This document shows, in pieces, positions 10,018 through 19,439 of a stretch of 64,000 nt of DNA. The position numbers and the translations under genes were made by a program. Position 1 is the first letter of the stretch. Every line of letters begins with the position of its first letter. The stretch covers positions 372,001 to 436,000 of the forward strand of contig NZ_JBIWGZ010000004.1 in the NCBI RefSeq assembly GCF_044763875.1. Reading direction: 5' to 3'. Under the pieces are notes generated by a model that was not told where the DNA came from, made no database searches, and was given only the letters and a program-made list of their open reading frames with translations. The stretch is from Rummeliibacillus sp044763875. GTDB taxonomy: Bacteria > Bacillota > Bacilli > Bacillales_A > Planococcaceae.

Positions 10018-10467
10018 GTGACTGTCAAAGAGTTATTAAAAGATGCCATTGAATATGACGAATCATTTTTAGCTCATTTCATCTTCTTTGTGATAGGGCG
10101 AGGGAAAATAAAAGAAGAAGATCGCAAAGAAAAGCTGATGGAGATTCAGTTAACGGAGCAGGAGAAGGAAGAATTTTTTGAAATGTATGAACGAGATGAA
10201 CTTGGCATGAAGAGAATCCTGTTATACGCGGTGAAGGTTTCGGATAGACCTCACAGCTATGCATTTTATTTTGCTGAAACTCCTGAACAGGTTGTTGATT
10301 TGCATGAAGTCATTTATAAATGGAAGCCGAAGAGGATACATAATGTGCATCGGCAGTGGTTGTATCGGGAGGTTTATGATGTTGGGACGGGGAAGGTGGA
10401 GAGTTTTAAGGAGATTTTGGGTAGGGTGGTTGAGGTGCCTTTGTATTTGGGGGAGGTGGGGGGTTAG
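10018..10467 (+). CDS. Hypothetical phage-associated protein
   Basis: About 149 residues, not identified. It begins M-T-V-K-E-L-L-K-D and has an acidic, helical middle (LTEQEKEEFFEMYERDELGM) and a C-terminal part rich in aromatic and basic residues (IYKWKPKRIHNVHRQWLYREVYD). GTG 10018 is preferred because AGGTGGAG lies about 10 bases before it; an upstream GTG at 10003 directly abuts the helicase stop. It follows the helicase with no gap, so it is probably part of the phage replication module. The last ~130 bases are strikingly G/T-rich on this strand, unlike anything nearby. Confidence 0.6.
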   Translation: MTVKELLKDAIEYDESFLAHFIFFVIGRGKIKEEDRKEKLMEIQLTEQEKEEFFEMYERDELGMKRILLYAVKVSDRPHSYAFYFAETPEQVVDLHEVIYKWKPKRIHNVHRQWLYREVYDVGTGKVESFKEILGRVVEVPLYLGEVGG

Positions 10468-10586
10468 TATATTTGAATCCAGATGCCAGTCTCTTATTCC
10501 CCCAGAATTTTCTCTTCAAGCACAATATTAATAGATTCCATTTAATATCATAACTAATAAATAGATAAACAAATTGAGGTGATCAA

Positions 10587-10697
10587 ATGACGATAGAAAT
10601 AGAATTAAAAATTATTTTGATAGGTGTATTAGCGCTCATTTTTGCTTATTTCACAGTATTCAACTTCAACTTCTTTATTTTTAAACTTGATAGTTAG
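10587..10697 (+). CDS. Small one-helix membrane protein, possible holin relic
   Basis: 36-residue frame, M-T-I-E-I-E-L-K-I-I then one hydrophobic helix (LIGVLALIFAYFTVFNFNFF), ending FKLDS. GAGGTGATC lies 4-10 bases before the ATG, which is a good site. It sits just before an endolysin, where holins are found. A downstream fragment (10705-10794) may be the tail of the same ancestral gene. Function is inferred from place only. Confidence 0.45.
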   Translation: MTIEIELKIILIGVLALIFAYFTVFNFNFFIFKLDS

Positions 10698-10704
10698 AAT
10701 ATAG

Positions 10705-10794
10705 GCAGGAGCATTTGCAGCACTAAGTGCAACAGCACTATTCGAAATTGGTAATTATCGTGATGGTTATACTAAAACGAAAGGCGGTAATTAA
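10705..10794 (+). pseudogene. Headless fragment before the endolysin (holin-tail-like)
   Basis: Thirty-codon open stretch without a start, beginning AGAFAALSATALFEIGNY and ending TKTKGGN-stop, directly after an in-frame stop. Position between a one-helix ORF and the lysozyme gene suggests the C-terminal piece of a lysis gene. Its last codons supply the ribosome binding site of the endolysin. Confidence 0.3.
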
Positions 10795-10795
10795 T

Positions 10796-11608
10796 TTGGG
10801 TAAAATCGTAGATATCTCAAAATGGCAACCAAAAGTTGATTACAAGGCTTTAGCGACTGAGTGTGACTTAACAATTTTAAGAGTGCAAGACGGATCCACA
10901 ACAAAAGATTCGGTCTATGCAACACATGCTAATGGTTGTGATAAATATAAAATTCCTTTTGGCGTATATGCATTTACACGTTTCATATCAGTAGAAGATG
11001 CCAAAGTTGAAGCTAGAGACTTCTATAATCGTGCAACAGCTGGCGGACACAAACCGAAGTTCTTTGTAGCTGATGTGGAAGTCAAAACTATGAGTGATAT
11101 GAGAGCAGGAACCAATGCATTTATTGCTGAACTTCGTCGTTTAGGAGCCGGAAAAATTGGTATTTATGTAGCACATCATCTATACGAGTCATTTAACTTG
11201 GATTATTCAAAAGCCGACTTTGTTTGGATTCCACGGTATGCTGCAGAAGGTAAATCAATTATTCAACCTGCATTTCCATGTGATTTACATCAATATACTG
11301 ACCGAGGGACGATTGCAGGGATTAATGTTGGAGTGGACTTAAACCGATTAACAGGTAGCAAATCACTTAAATGGTTTACTGGTGAGGAAAAAATTACTCA
11401 ATTCAGCAAACCAGTAGCAATATCGAAAGCTAAGACAGTAAAAACATCAACTATAAAAACTACTAATAATGTTCACACTGTTAAGAGTGGTGATACTTTA
11501 AGCAAAATTGCATTAAAAAATAATACCACTATTGCAAAGTTGCAGAAACTAAACAAAATCAAAAATCCAAACTTAATTTATGTTGGTCAAAAAATTAAAT
11601 TGAACTAA
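10796..11608 (+). CDS. Phage endolysin: GH25 lysozyme with LysM domain
   Basis: Cell-wall muramidase of 270 residues. The GH25 barrel spans about 1-190: GKIVDISKWQ start, FFVADVEVK with the acidic catalytic pair, YVAHHLYE and FVWIPRYA, then HQYTDRGTIAGINVGVDLN at the end of the fold. A Ser/Thr/Lys linker leads to one C-terminal LysM repeat (HTVKSGDTLSKIA...NPNLIYVGQKIKLN), which binds peptidoglycan glycan. The start is TTG 10796 behind AAAGGCGGT; it gives the conserved GKIVDISKW N-terminus, and longer upstream starts do not. It is the last gene of the phage block, with no signal peptide, as expected for a holin-dependent endolysin. Confidence 0.9.
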   Translation: MGKIVDISKWQPKVDYKALATECDLTILRVQDGSTTKDSVYATHANGCDKYKIPFGVYAFTRFISVEDAKVEARDFYNRATAGGHKPKFFVADVEVKTMSDMRAGTNAFIAELRRLGAGKIGIYVAHHLYESFNLDYSKADFVWIPRYAAEGKSIIQPAFPCDLHQYTDRGTIAGINVGVDLNRLTGSKSLKWFTGEEKITQFSKPVAISKAKTVKTSTIKTTNNVHTVKSGDTLSKIALKNNTTIAKLQKLNKIKNPNLIYVGQKIKLN

Positions 11609-11617
11609 GTAGATAAA

Positions 11618-11650
11618 GCCCCTTACCAATTTAGGTGAGGGGCATTTTTT
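11618..11650 (+). terminator. Terminator after the endolysin
   Basis: Stem GCCCCTTACC/GGTGAGGGGC (one G-T pair) with a 6-base loop, followed by ATTTTTT. It closes the phage block. Confidence 0.9.
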
Positions 11651-11799
11651 ACTTTTTTGGTTCAAGAGTAGAAACTCAACCATAAATTTATAGCTTAATC
11701 ATACCTTGATGATCTGGTGTTTTTTATTTTACTATATGGTAAAATTTTGTATAAGAAGTATAGGGAATGAAACTAGAGAGAACTGCAAGGAGTAATGTC

Positions 11800-14700
11800 A
11801 TGCTTAAACAAGGACTATACGAAGAAATTATTAATCAGAAATTAAAAGATGAACTATTAGAGCTAGATACAGATACCTTTGTGGTGGGAAAAGAGAAAAT
11901 GGATGTGGAAGAAGCACAGAAAATACTGGCTTCCTACATTTCCCTTATAACTAGAAAAGCTTTAAAGTTTGTGCGTGACAATGAAACAAATGATCGTGAT
12001 GCCTTGATCAAACAAATTGAGACTTGTAATGACATCATTACAATATTAAGTGAACGATTAGAGGAAGAGGAGTTTCGACAATTACATATTGAAGAAGAAG
12101 GAGAAGTTCTAACTTCGGTCTATTCTCGTATAAATTCAGTGAGAAGTATAAAAAAGGGAGAAGAAATTCGTCCAGTAACGCCTTTAGCACAAAGTTCACT
12201 CTTTACTGGTTCGCATTATGAACCGAATATGTTAGGTGAACTCAAGAAAGAAATCATAACGTCTAATTCAATTGATATGCTTGTTTCTTTTATCAAATGG
12301 AGTGGGTTGAGATGTATTATTGAGGAGTTAAGAACATTTACTGCAAATCCCAATAATAAGTTAAGGGTTATTACGACCTCTTATATGGAAGCAACTGATT
12401 ACAAAGCAATTCAAGAATTGAGTAAATTGCCAAATACAAGCGTGAAGATTTCATATGATGTTGAACGGACTAGACTTCATGCAAAAGCTTACCTTTTTAA
12501 GAGGGAAACTGGTTTTAGTACGGCTTATATTGGATCCTCAAACCTGTCTAACCCTGCTTTAACATCTGGATTGGAATGGAATGTGAAAGTAACAGAGAAG
12601 GATTCTTTTGATATTCTAAAGAAATTTGAAGCAACGTTTGAAAGCTATTGGAATGACAACGAGTTTAAAGAGTATTGTCCTGATAGTTTCCAAGATCAAC
12701 AACATTTAAAACATGCCTTATCAAAAGAAAAAGTACATGAAGATAAAACACATTATTATTTATTTGAGATACGGCCATATTTTTATCAAAAGGAAATTTT
12801 AGAAAAACTGCAGGTCGAAAGAGAAGTATTTGGTCGGTATAAGAATCTACTTGTTGCTGCAACTGGTGTAGGGAAGACTGTCATTTCTGCCTTTGACTAT
12901 AAAAAATTTAAAAATGAAAATCCGTCAGCAAAATTATTATTTGTGGCACACCGAGAAGAAATACTTAAACAAAGCTTAGAAACCTTTCGTGCCATTTTAA
13001 GAGATCCGAATTTTGGAGAAATGTTAGTAGGGAATCATCAACCAGATTCTTTAGACCATCTATTTGTCAGTATCCAAAGTTTAAACAGTAAGAAACTTTA
13101 TGAAAAACTAACAAGTGACTTTTATGATTTTATCATTGTAGATGAATTTCATCATGCGGCAGCAACATCTTATCAAACACTACTCAATCACTTTGAACCC
13201 AATATTTTGTTAGGTTTAACTGCTACACCAGAGAGAAATGATGGCAAAAGTATATTATCTTATTTTGATGATACGATTTCTGCAGAAATGCGGTTAACGG
13301 AGGCAATTGATAAAAAGTTATTATGTCCATTCCAATATTTTTGTGTCAGTGATACAGTCGATTTGGAACAATTAAAATGGAGTAGAAAAGGTTATGATAT
13401 AAAAGAATTGGAGAATGTTTATATATCAAACGATCTTCGAAGTAGACAGATTATAGATAGTATTTATAAATATGTAACGGATATTGAACAAGTAAAAGGC
13501 CTTGGTTTCTGTGTTTCTATTGAACACGCAAAATATATGGCAAATTTCTTTTGTAAAGTAGGAATTCCCGCAGTTGCTTTATACGGTAACGTAGATAAGG
13601 AAATTCGAGGGAAAGTACAACAACGCTTACTAAACGGTGACATTAAATTCATTTTCGTTGTGGATCTTTATAATGAAGGAATTGATATTCCAGAAGTCAA
13701 TACAATCTTATTCTTACGTCCAACTGAAAGTTTAACGGTATTTTTGCAACAACTTGGACGTGGTTTGCGATTAGCAGATGAGAAAGATTGTTTAACTGTT
13801 TTAGATTTTGTAGGACAAGCACATAAAGATTATAATTTTGAAGAGAAATTTAGAGCTTTAATGGGGAAGACAAAACACTCAGTTCAATATTATCTTGAGA
13901 ATGGATTTTCACATTTGCCTAAAGGCTGCTTTGTCCAATTAGAAAAACTTGCAAAAGATTATATTTTGAGAAATGTTAGAAGCAGCCAAAATAATGCTAA
14001 TAATTTAATTACGAAGATAAAGTATTTTGAGGAAGACGCGGGTATTCCACTTACACTTTCAAATTTTTTAACACATCATCATCTTTCAATTTACGATTTT
14101 TATGGTAAAAATGGTGATCGTAGCTTTAATAGATTGAAAGTTAGAGCAGGAAAGGCTTTAGAATTTGATTTTCCTGAAGAAAAGGAATTTACAAAACGAT
14201 TACCTAATTTATTTCATTTCAATTCAACGAAGTTACTAAGCTTTTTGATAAAGTACATTGAAAATCCTGAAACAAATAATAATAAAGAAAAAACGATGCT
14301 TGCAATTTTCTACTATTCATTTTATAAAAAGTATCCCAAGGATGAAGGCTTTCCTTCAATAGAGGAAGGAATTAGTAACATATTATCGAATCCAAAATGT
14401 AAAGAAGAGATACTTGAAATACTTCGCTATTTGTTTAGTTCCATTGAAATGATGGAGATTGAAAATGACTTAAACTTTGAAACCCCTTTAGGTGTTCATT
14501 GTAAATATAATACTGCTCAAGCATTAGCAGGTTTAGGATATTACAATGAAACGGAAAGTCCAGCTTTCCGAGAAGGTGTAAAATATTTTAAAGATAAAAA
14601 ACTGGATGTCTTTTTTGTCACTTTAAATAAATCAGACAAAGACTTTTCCCCATCCACTTTATACGATGATTACGCAATCAATGAAAAACTTTTCCACTGG

Positions 14701-14952
14701 CAAACGCAAAGTAGGGTAGGAGAAGAAAGTAATACGGCTAGACGCTATATTACTCACAAAAAAGAAAATCATCAAATAGCATTATTTGTCCGTGAATTTA
14801 AAAAAGAAAATGGCTATACATCACCATTTATCTTTCTGGGAACTGCTAATTATGTAAGTCATTCAGGTAGTAAACCAATGAGCATTATATGGAAACTTGA
14901 AGAAGAAATGCCTGCTTATTTAGTACCAAAAGCAAATAAAAATATTCTATAA
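11800..14952 (+). CDS. PLD-nuclease/SF2 helicase fusion with DUF3427 C-terminus
   Basis: 1050-residue multidomain protein. A phospholipase-D-like (HKD) nuclease domain occupies about 130-300, with LHAKAYLF (His227, Lys229) and IGSSNLSNPAL. A DEAD/DEAH helicase core follows: Walker A AATGVGKT near 353-360, motif II DEFHH at 448-452, motif III GLTATPER, and motif VI QQLGRGLR near 650. The C-terminal ~350 residues match the DUF3427 type (ENGFSHLPKGCFVQLEKLA, later AFREGVKYF and TARRYITHKK). ATG 11800 is chosen since AAGGAGT ends 7 bases before it. The family is common in accessory DNA and suspected in phage defence or restriction. It stands alone on its strand and is convergent with a NUDIX gene 30 bases away. 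Confidence 0.85.
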   Translation: MLKQGLYEEIINQKLKDELLELDTDTFVVGKEKMDVEEAQKILASYISLITRKALKFVRDNETNDRDALIKQIETCNDIITILSERLEEEEFRQLHIEEEGEVLTSVYSRINSVRSIKKGEEIRPVTPLAQSSLFTGSHYEPNMLGELKKEIITSNSIDMLVSFIKWSGLRCIIEELRTFTANPNNKLRVITTSYMEATDYKAIQELSKLPNTSVKISYDVERTRLHAKAYLFKRETGFSTAYIGSSNLSNPALTSGLEWNVKVTEKDSFDILKKFEATFESYWNDNEFKEYCPDSFQDQQHLKHALSKEKVHEDKTHYYLFEIRPYFYQKEILEKLQVEREVFGRYKNLLVAATGVGKTVISAFDYKKFKNENPSAKLLFVAHREEILKQSLETFRAILRDPNFGEMLVGNHQPDSLDHLFVSIQSLNSKKLYEKLTSDFYDFIIVDEFHHAAATSYQTLLNHFEPNILLGLTATPERNDGKSILSYFDDTISAEMRLTEAIDKKLLCPFQYFCVSDTVDLEQLKWSRKGYDIKELENVYISNDLRSRQIIDSIYKYVTDIEQVKGLGFCVSIEHAKYMANFFCKVGIPAVALYGNVDKEIRGKVQQRLLNGDIKFIFVVDLYNEGIDIPEVNTILFLRPTESLTVFLQQLGRGLRLADEKDCLTVLDFVGQAHKDYNFEEKFRALMGKTKHSVQYYLENGFSHLPKGCFVQLEKLAKDYILRNVRSSQNNANNLITKIKYFEEDAGIPLTLSNFLTHHHLSIYDFYGKNGDRSFNRLKVRAGKALEFDFPEEKEFTKRLPNLFHFNSTKLLSFLIKYIENPETNNNKEKTMLAIFYYSFYKKYPKDEGFPSIEEGISNILSNPKCKEEILEILRYLFSSIEMMEIENDLNFETPLGVHCKYNTAQALAGLGYYNETESPAFREGVKYFKDKKLDVFFVTLNKSDKDFSPSTLYDDYAINEKLFHWQTQSRVGEESNTARRYITHKKENHQIALFVREFKKENGYTSPFIFLGTANYVSHSGSKPMSIIWKLEEEMPAYLVPKANKNIL

Positions 14953-14956
14953 ATAG

Positions 14957-14990
14957 AAAGAACTTCAATTTTGAAGTTCTTTTTATTTTT
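14957..14990. terminator. Shared bidirectional terminator between helicase and NUDIX genes
   Basis: AAAGAACTTCAA/TTGAAGTTCTTT is a perfect 12-bp stem with a 2-base loop and T-rich flanks on both strands. The NUDIX stop codon (14983-14985) directly follows the stem. Confidence 0.85.
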
Positions 14991-15375
14991 GCACCAGTTT
15001 TTCAACAGCCGGCAAATCAGCAGGGGCAAAATCAAGTTGTGAAAGACTTTGACGTATAACCCATTTGGCATCTGCGTGTTCACTAATTGAAGGAACACCT
15101 TGTACAATTTTGGCCATGTATGTTTCTAAACGGACTATGACTTTTTCATATTCGTATGTAGTATCTTCTACTTTTTTGCCAACTTCAATTTCACAGCTGA
15201 ATTCTTCTTGAATTTCTCGTTTTAAAGCTTGCTGCGGTGTCTCACCAGCTTCGATTTTACCTCCAGGAAATTCCCAGTAATTTGCAAGTATCATATTAGG
15301 ACTTCTTAAAGCACAGAAAATCTCATTTTTTTCATTTTCAATAATTGCACCAACGACATGTACGGATTTTTTCAT
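14983..15375 (-). CDS. NUDIX hydrolase, MutT-like (d)NTP pyrophosphohydrolase
   Basis: 130-residue protein that probably hydrolyses damaged or non-canonical nucleoside triphosphates to the monophosphate. The NUDIX box is intact near residues 38-60: GGKIEAGETPQQALKREIQEE, i.e. G-x5-E-x7-R-E-x2-E-E. The N-terminus KKSVHVVGAIIENEKNEIF and the WEFPGGK stretch are as in MutT/8-oxo-dGTPases. ATG 15375 has AAGGAG 9 bases upstream; a longer frame would put that site inside the gene. It is convergent with the PLD-helicase, with which it may form a functional pair (inference). Confidence 0.9.
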   Translation of the reverse strand: MKKSVHVVGAIIENEKNEIFCALRSPNMILANYWEFPGGKIEAGETPQQALKREIQEEFSCEIEVGKKVEDTTYEYEKVIVRLETYMAKIVQGVPSISEHADAKWVIRQSLSQLDFAPADLPAVEKLVQK

Positions 15376-15499
15376 AATGTATTGCTCCTTAAATGTAATC
15401 ACTTAATGATTTAAAGTAGTAAGATTCGAATTAAAGGAATTCTAAGATTGTTTAAATAACATCTTACTAAATACTTTGATCTGTAAAGAAATAAGTAAG

Positions 15500-15832
15500 T
15501 TAGTATAAATCTTCGTAAACTTTCCTTTTAGGAATAACCCAAAATTCAGCTATAAAAAATCCTAAAAGAAATAGAGTACATGAAAAACCAGTAGTATCAC
15601 TTGTAATACTATTTGATTGTATTATTTGTAGGCCTACTAAAACATTTAAAAGAAAAGAAATGATAAAACCGAATAGTGCCGCATTTTTTAGATAATTACC
15701 AATTAGTAATCTATTACATTTAAATCCAACTGTTTTATGGATTGTTATTGTATGTTGAAGTTGCTTAACTAATCCATATGTGAACCCGATTATGACAAAT
15801 ATAACCACTAAATTGCCAATTATATCATCCAT
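15500..15832 (-). CDS. Small three-helix membrane protein of unknown function
   Basis: 110 residues beginning MDDIIGNLVVIFVIIGFTYG. Three hydrophobic segments lie at about 5-22, 49-68 and 82-102; the tail is basic then acidic (IPKRKVYEDLY). ATG 15832 is preceded by GGTAGGTG; an earlier in-frame ATG adds 17 unlikely residues. No family recognised. It lies behind the NUDIX gene on the same strand, about 125 bases away, and is probably transcribed separately. Confidence 0.55.
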   Translation of the reverse strand: MDDIIGNLVVIFVIIGFTYGLVKQLQHTITIHKTVGFKCNRLLIGNYLKNAALFGFIISFLLNVLVGLQIIQSNSITSDTTGFSCTLFLLGFFIAEFWVIPKRKVYEDLY

Positions 15833-16369
15833 TATTTCACACCTACCCTTGTCTTGAATATTATAATCAGTGTTTTCCCACAAACATTAATAGATAACAA
15901 TATATTTAAATTATCTGAATCAATTTCATAAATTAAACCCCTAGAGCCCCAGTGGTTTTAAGACATGAAATTGTCGAAATGAGTAAGCTCCATATAAACT
16001 CCCAAACTGGAGGAAGAATTCCCTATGACTATTATAAGACAAGAAAGCCTGTTTGGAAAAAATTAAAAGTTATGCAAAATGAAAACGACACATACTATGA
16101 TTTACTTCTAAAGGTGTATTTTACGTAATAATACAATCTTGCTTGTGTTCAAAAAGGGGAACGCTTAATTTCAAGGGTTTCCCAAATTAATATTTAAAAA
16201 TCAACGTTAAAGTCTAACATAGTTCAAAAAAGAATATTCACTTTAAGGGTTCAATAATCAAAATTTATAATCTAATAAATCATAGAACTTATACCTATAC
16301 AAAAAGAATTTGTCTACATATTTTGATAAGGATCAAACCAATATTAAAAGAAAGTAGGTAGTAAGATTA
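15833..16369. other. Intergenic debris with a possible transposase N-terminus
   Basis: A frame from the ATG at about 16024 reads MTIIRQESLFGKN then stops. That start is reminiscent of IS1182/IS5-type transposases in Bacillales, but nothing else of one is intact. The rest is AT-rich with no supported gene. The promoter of the GMC gene should be in the last 150 bases. Confidence 0.3.
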
Positions 16370-18130
16370 ATGGAACAAAAAATACACGAAAATAATGAGC
16401 AAAAAAAGAATGTTTTTGATTATATAGTCATTGGAGCAGGAACCACAGGAGGAGTTATTGCTAAACAGCTAACTGATGACAATATAACTTCTTTACTTGT
16501 ACTAGAAGCTGGAACAAACATGAAGAATGAAAGTCCTTCCATTGAAACAGCGGAAATTCGGGCAAATGATAATAAACTTTCATTTAATGTTTTATCGCAA
16601 ATAGCAGAAAATATCGTCCGACAGATTAGATTAAGGGCGGGAAGAGTAATAGGTGGAAGCTCACAACATAATTTTATGGCTGCAGTTCGAGGAAGCAGAG
16701 AATTATATAATGAATGGGCGAGAATTGTCGGTAATAATGAATGGAAATACGACAATATAAGCTCCTTGTTTAAATTCAATGAAACATACACTGGACAAAC
16801 ACAGAGCCCAAATGAACGAGGAACGAATGGACCGATATTTATTAGACAGCAAAACATACCTAGCAATGGGATTATACAGACTTTAGTTGAGGCAACATCT
16901 AAAGTTCTGAAGGTTCCAATTAAAGAGGACTATAATGATGGGATAAGAGATGTTACATCATTTAAAGCACAATTAACTCAGGAAGATATAGGAGATGGTG
17001 AGTTCATTCGATCGTCGACTGCAACTGGATATTTAAATGAAAATGTCGTAACACAAGGAGATGAGAGCAATTCAGATGAGTTCGGTATTGGAACTAGAAA
17101 GTTGATTATATACGCAAAATCAACAGTAAATAAAATTCTTTTTAAACATAAAGATAGTGAAAAGATTGCAGTTGGCGTTGAATATATCAAAAACGGAGTG
17201 ACAGAACGAGCTTATTCTCGAAAAGGGGTTATTATCTCAGCAGGTATTTTCTCATCGGTTATTCTACAACGCTCAGGAATCGGCAATCTTGAAGATTTAG
17301 CCGAAATTGGGATACAACCATTAGTAGAAAGCCCACATGTTGGGCACAACTTCCAAACTCAATATTATGTTGGTATGGGAGTAAAAGTAGAAACAAATCG
17401 CCTGCTACAAGTACTTTCTACTGATCCTGTGCCAGTAGTTCTAGGTGCTTTTAAAAAGGATGATGGACCTGGACGTCGTCTTCAATTAATAGGATTTCCA
17501 ATTCCAAACTTTATACCGATTCAAGATGTATTCATTCATAATTGGCAATTTAATCAGAATAAATGTAGGAATGTCATGAGTATTGCTATCATCGACCTAA
17601 ACCCTACAAGTAGAGGTAGCATCCTTGCGGCACATAGTGATCCTGAAGCATATCCATCTATTAAATTTAATCCACTAGATAACCTTGATGATTTAAATTA
17701 TGTAGTGGATCAGTATATTGAAACATTCAAAATTATTATGAAAGCTCGGAAAAAAGACCCGAAAGGAAGTTACGAGATTGTATATCCTAAAGAAAAAATA
17801 TTTCATTTAACCGATGAAAAAGAAAAGAGAAAATTACTTGCTGAATATGCGAAAGCTTCCTACACCAATTTCGATCATTTTGGAGGTCAATGTAAAATGG
17901 GAAAGGACATTCAAAATGGAGTTGTTGATGGATTCCTGAATGTTCATGGTACTAAAAATCTTAAAGTTGCCGACCTTTCTGTAGCGCCTATATTACCGGA
18001 TGGTAATCCATCAAATCCTGCACAGATGATTGCGTTAAATTGCGTCAGATTTATTCAAAATAATCTTCATACCCTTGTAATAGAAGATGGAGAATTTGAC
18101 GAATTCGAGGGAAATGGATCAATAGATTAA
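16370..18130 (+). CDS. GMC-family FAD-dependent oxidoreductase
   Basis: 586-residue flavoprotein of the glucose-methanol-choline group, oxidising an alcohol, aldehyde or sugar. The FAD-binding GAGTTGG lies at about 22-28 with LLVLEAG following. The GMC signature RVIGGSSQHNFMAAVRG is near 87-103. The C-terminal domain has HFGGQCKMGKDIQNGVVDG and ends LPDGNPSNPAQMIALN, the expected FAD/active-site part. The His of HFGG is in the usual place for the proton acceptor. No signal peptide or Tat motif is visible, so it is cytosolic. ATG 16370 follows a weak AGTAGGTAG site. It is a single-gene unit with its own terminator; substrate unknown. Confidence 0.88.
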   Translation: MEQKIHENNEQKKNVFDYIVIGAGTTGGVIAKQLTDDNITSLLVLEAGTNMKNESPSIETAEIRANDNKLSFNVLSQIAENIVRQIRLRAGRVIGGSSQHNFMAAVRGSRELYNEWARIVGNNEWKYDNISSLFKFNETYTGQTQSPNERGTNGPIFIRQQNIPSNGIIQTLVEATSKVLKVPIKEDYNDGIRDVTSFKAQLTQEDIGDGEFIRSSTATGYLNENVVTQGDESNSDEFGIGTRKLIIYAKSTVNKILFKHKDSEKIAVGVEYIKNGVTERAYSRKGVIISAGIFSSVILQRSGIGNLEDLAEIGIQPLVESPHVGHNFQTQYYVGMGVKVETNRLLQVLSTDPVPVVLGAFKKDDGPGRRLQLIGFPIPNFIPIQDVFIHNWQFNQNKCRNVMSIAIIDLNPTSRGSILAAHSDPEAYPSIKFNPLDNLDDLNYVVDQYIETFKIIMKARKKDPKGSYEIVYPKEKIFHLTDEKEKRKLLAEYAKASYTNFDHFGGQCKMGKDIQNGVVDGFLNVHGTKNLKVADLSVAPILPDGNPSNPAQMIALNCVRFIQNNLHTLVIEDGEFDEFEGNGSID

Positions 18131-18236
18131 TAGAAGATAGGATAGATACTTTTGTAAAAGTACATTTTTTAGTCTTTACAAAGAATAAATTAGTAAGAAT
18201 GTTAAAAAATGATTAGATAACATGTCAATAAGTAAG

Positions 18237-18275
18237 CCCAGTTACTCTACCATATGTAAAAGTAACTGGGTTTTT
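18237..18275 (+). terminator. Terminator after the GMC oxidoreductase
   Basis: Perfect stem CCCAGTTACT/AGTAACTGGG, 14-base loop, then TTTTT. Confidence 0.88.
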
Positions 18276-18444
18276 AAAGTTGAAAATATAATATGGCAAT
18301 AAAATATAATTAAATTACTGGCTAAAGTTTAACAATGATTCTACTGAAAAGTAGATTAGCTGATTCAACAAATTGAATCGGATTTTCTATTTTACGCATG
18401 TCACTAACCATTTTCATACAAGATATGATGAAAATCGAAAAAAA

Positions 18445-18473
18445 TTGTTCAATATTCGCAATTTTTATACTAA
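18445..18473 (+). promoter_or_regulatory. Candidate sigma-A promoter of the EamA gene
   Basis: TTGTTC at 18445-18450, a 17-base spacer, and TACTAA at 18468-18473 (an overlapping TATACT is two bases upstream). It lies about 35 bases before ATG 18507. Confidence 0.4.
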
Positions 18474-18506
18474 AATTAGCAGTATCAACGAGAGAGAAGG
18501 ATAATT

Positions 18507-19343
18507 ATGTGGATTGTAGCAGCAATTTTGACCATGTTTTGTTTTGGTATCAATAATCTCATTTTTAAGGCAACATCTGGAAAGGGTATGTCAAAAGTAC
18601 ATATGCAATTTTTCTTTTACCTGATCGCATTTTTGTTAATGTTTGGGTATGGGGTCATCAAAGGATTTGCTCCATTTAATACATTAACGATTGTACTTGG
18701 CGCAGTGATTGGTATCTTAAATGCGAATGGTAATATTCAAATGTCGAAGGCGTTTGAAAAGGGACCTGCGAGTCTAACATCTCCGATTATTAGTACCTAT
18801 ACGGTAATTCCAATTTTGAGCGCAGCACTTATTTTCCATGAACATATTACACTCATTCAGTGGATTGGAATTATCGTCATGCTTGGGTCTGCGGCGGTTA
18901 TTCAATATGCACCAGGTAGCGCTGGTGAAATTAAATACAAGCCATGGATGTACAGAATTTTACTTTCAATTCTATGCTTTGGCGTTCTTGGTGTATTGAT
19001 GAAAACCTCTTCACATTTACAAATCGATTCGATCAATACGCTAGTTTGTATGTACGGTGGTGGAGCTGTATACTTAATCATCCAAAGTCTGATCACGAGA
19101 GAAAAATGGCTTCGTTCCGAAGTGAAATTTGGCTCTGTCATTGGATGCTTTAGTGTCATAGGCTATAGTAGCTACTTTTTCTCACTAGACAAAGGGATCG
19201 CAAGTATTGTATTCCCAATCGTGAGCCTAAGCTGTTTAGTCGTAGTACTTGGCAGTGTCTTGCTCTATAAAGAAAAAATGAAAGTTTATCAAATCATCGG
19301 TGTTTTAACTGCAATTGGTGGGATTGTGCTTACGAAGATTTGA
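18507..19343 (+). CDS. EamA/DMT-superfamily transporter
   Basis: 278 residues with ten predicted membrane helices in two repeated halves, the normal EamA architecture. The first half starts MWIVAAILTMFCFGINNLIF; the second half starts near WMYRILLSILCFGVLGVLMK and ends GVLTAIGGIVLTKI, a typical EamA tail. Probably an exporter of small metabolites, with unknown substrate. AGAAGGATAATT precedes the ATG. A strong hairpin terminator follows, so it is monocistronic. Confidence 0.88.
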   Translation: MWIVAAILTMFCFGINNLIFKATSGKGMSKVHMQFFFYLIAFLLMFGYGVIKGFAPFNTLTIVLGAVIGILNANGNIQMSKAFEKGPASLTSPIISTYTVIPILSAALIFHEHITLIQWIGIIVMLGSAAVIQYAPGSAGEIKYKPWMYRILLSILCFGVLGVLMKTSSHLQIDSINTLVCMYGGGAVYLIIQSLITREKWLRSEVKFGSVIGCFSVIGYSSYFFSLDKGIASIVFPIVSLSCLVVVLGSVLLYKEKMKVYQIIGVLTAIGGIVLTKI

Positions 19344-19376
19344 TGCTTATTTTTAAAGGAATGGCTGTATAGTATT

Positions 19377-19413
19377 AGCTACCAACTGCGAATTCGTAGT
19401 TGGTAGCTTTTTT
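19377..19413 (+). terminator. Terminator after the EamA transporter
   Basis: AGCTACCAACT/AGTTGGTAGCT stem with a small extra GCG/CGT top stem, then TTTTTT. Confidence 0.88.
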
Positions 19414-19439
19414 AATATATTAGTCTTAACTAGTTTTCC

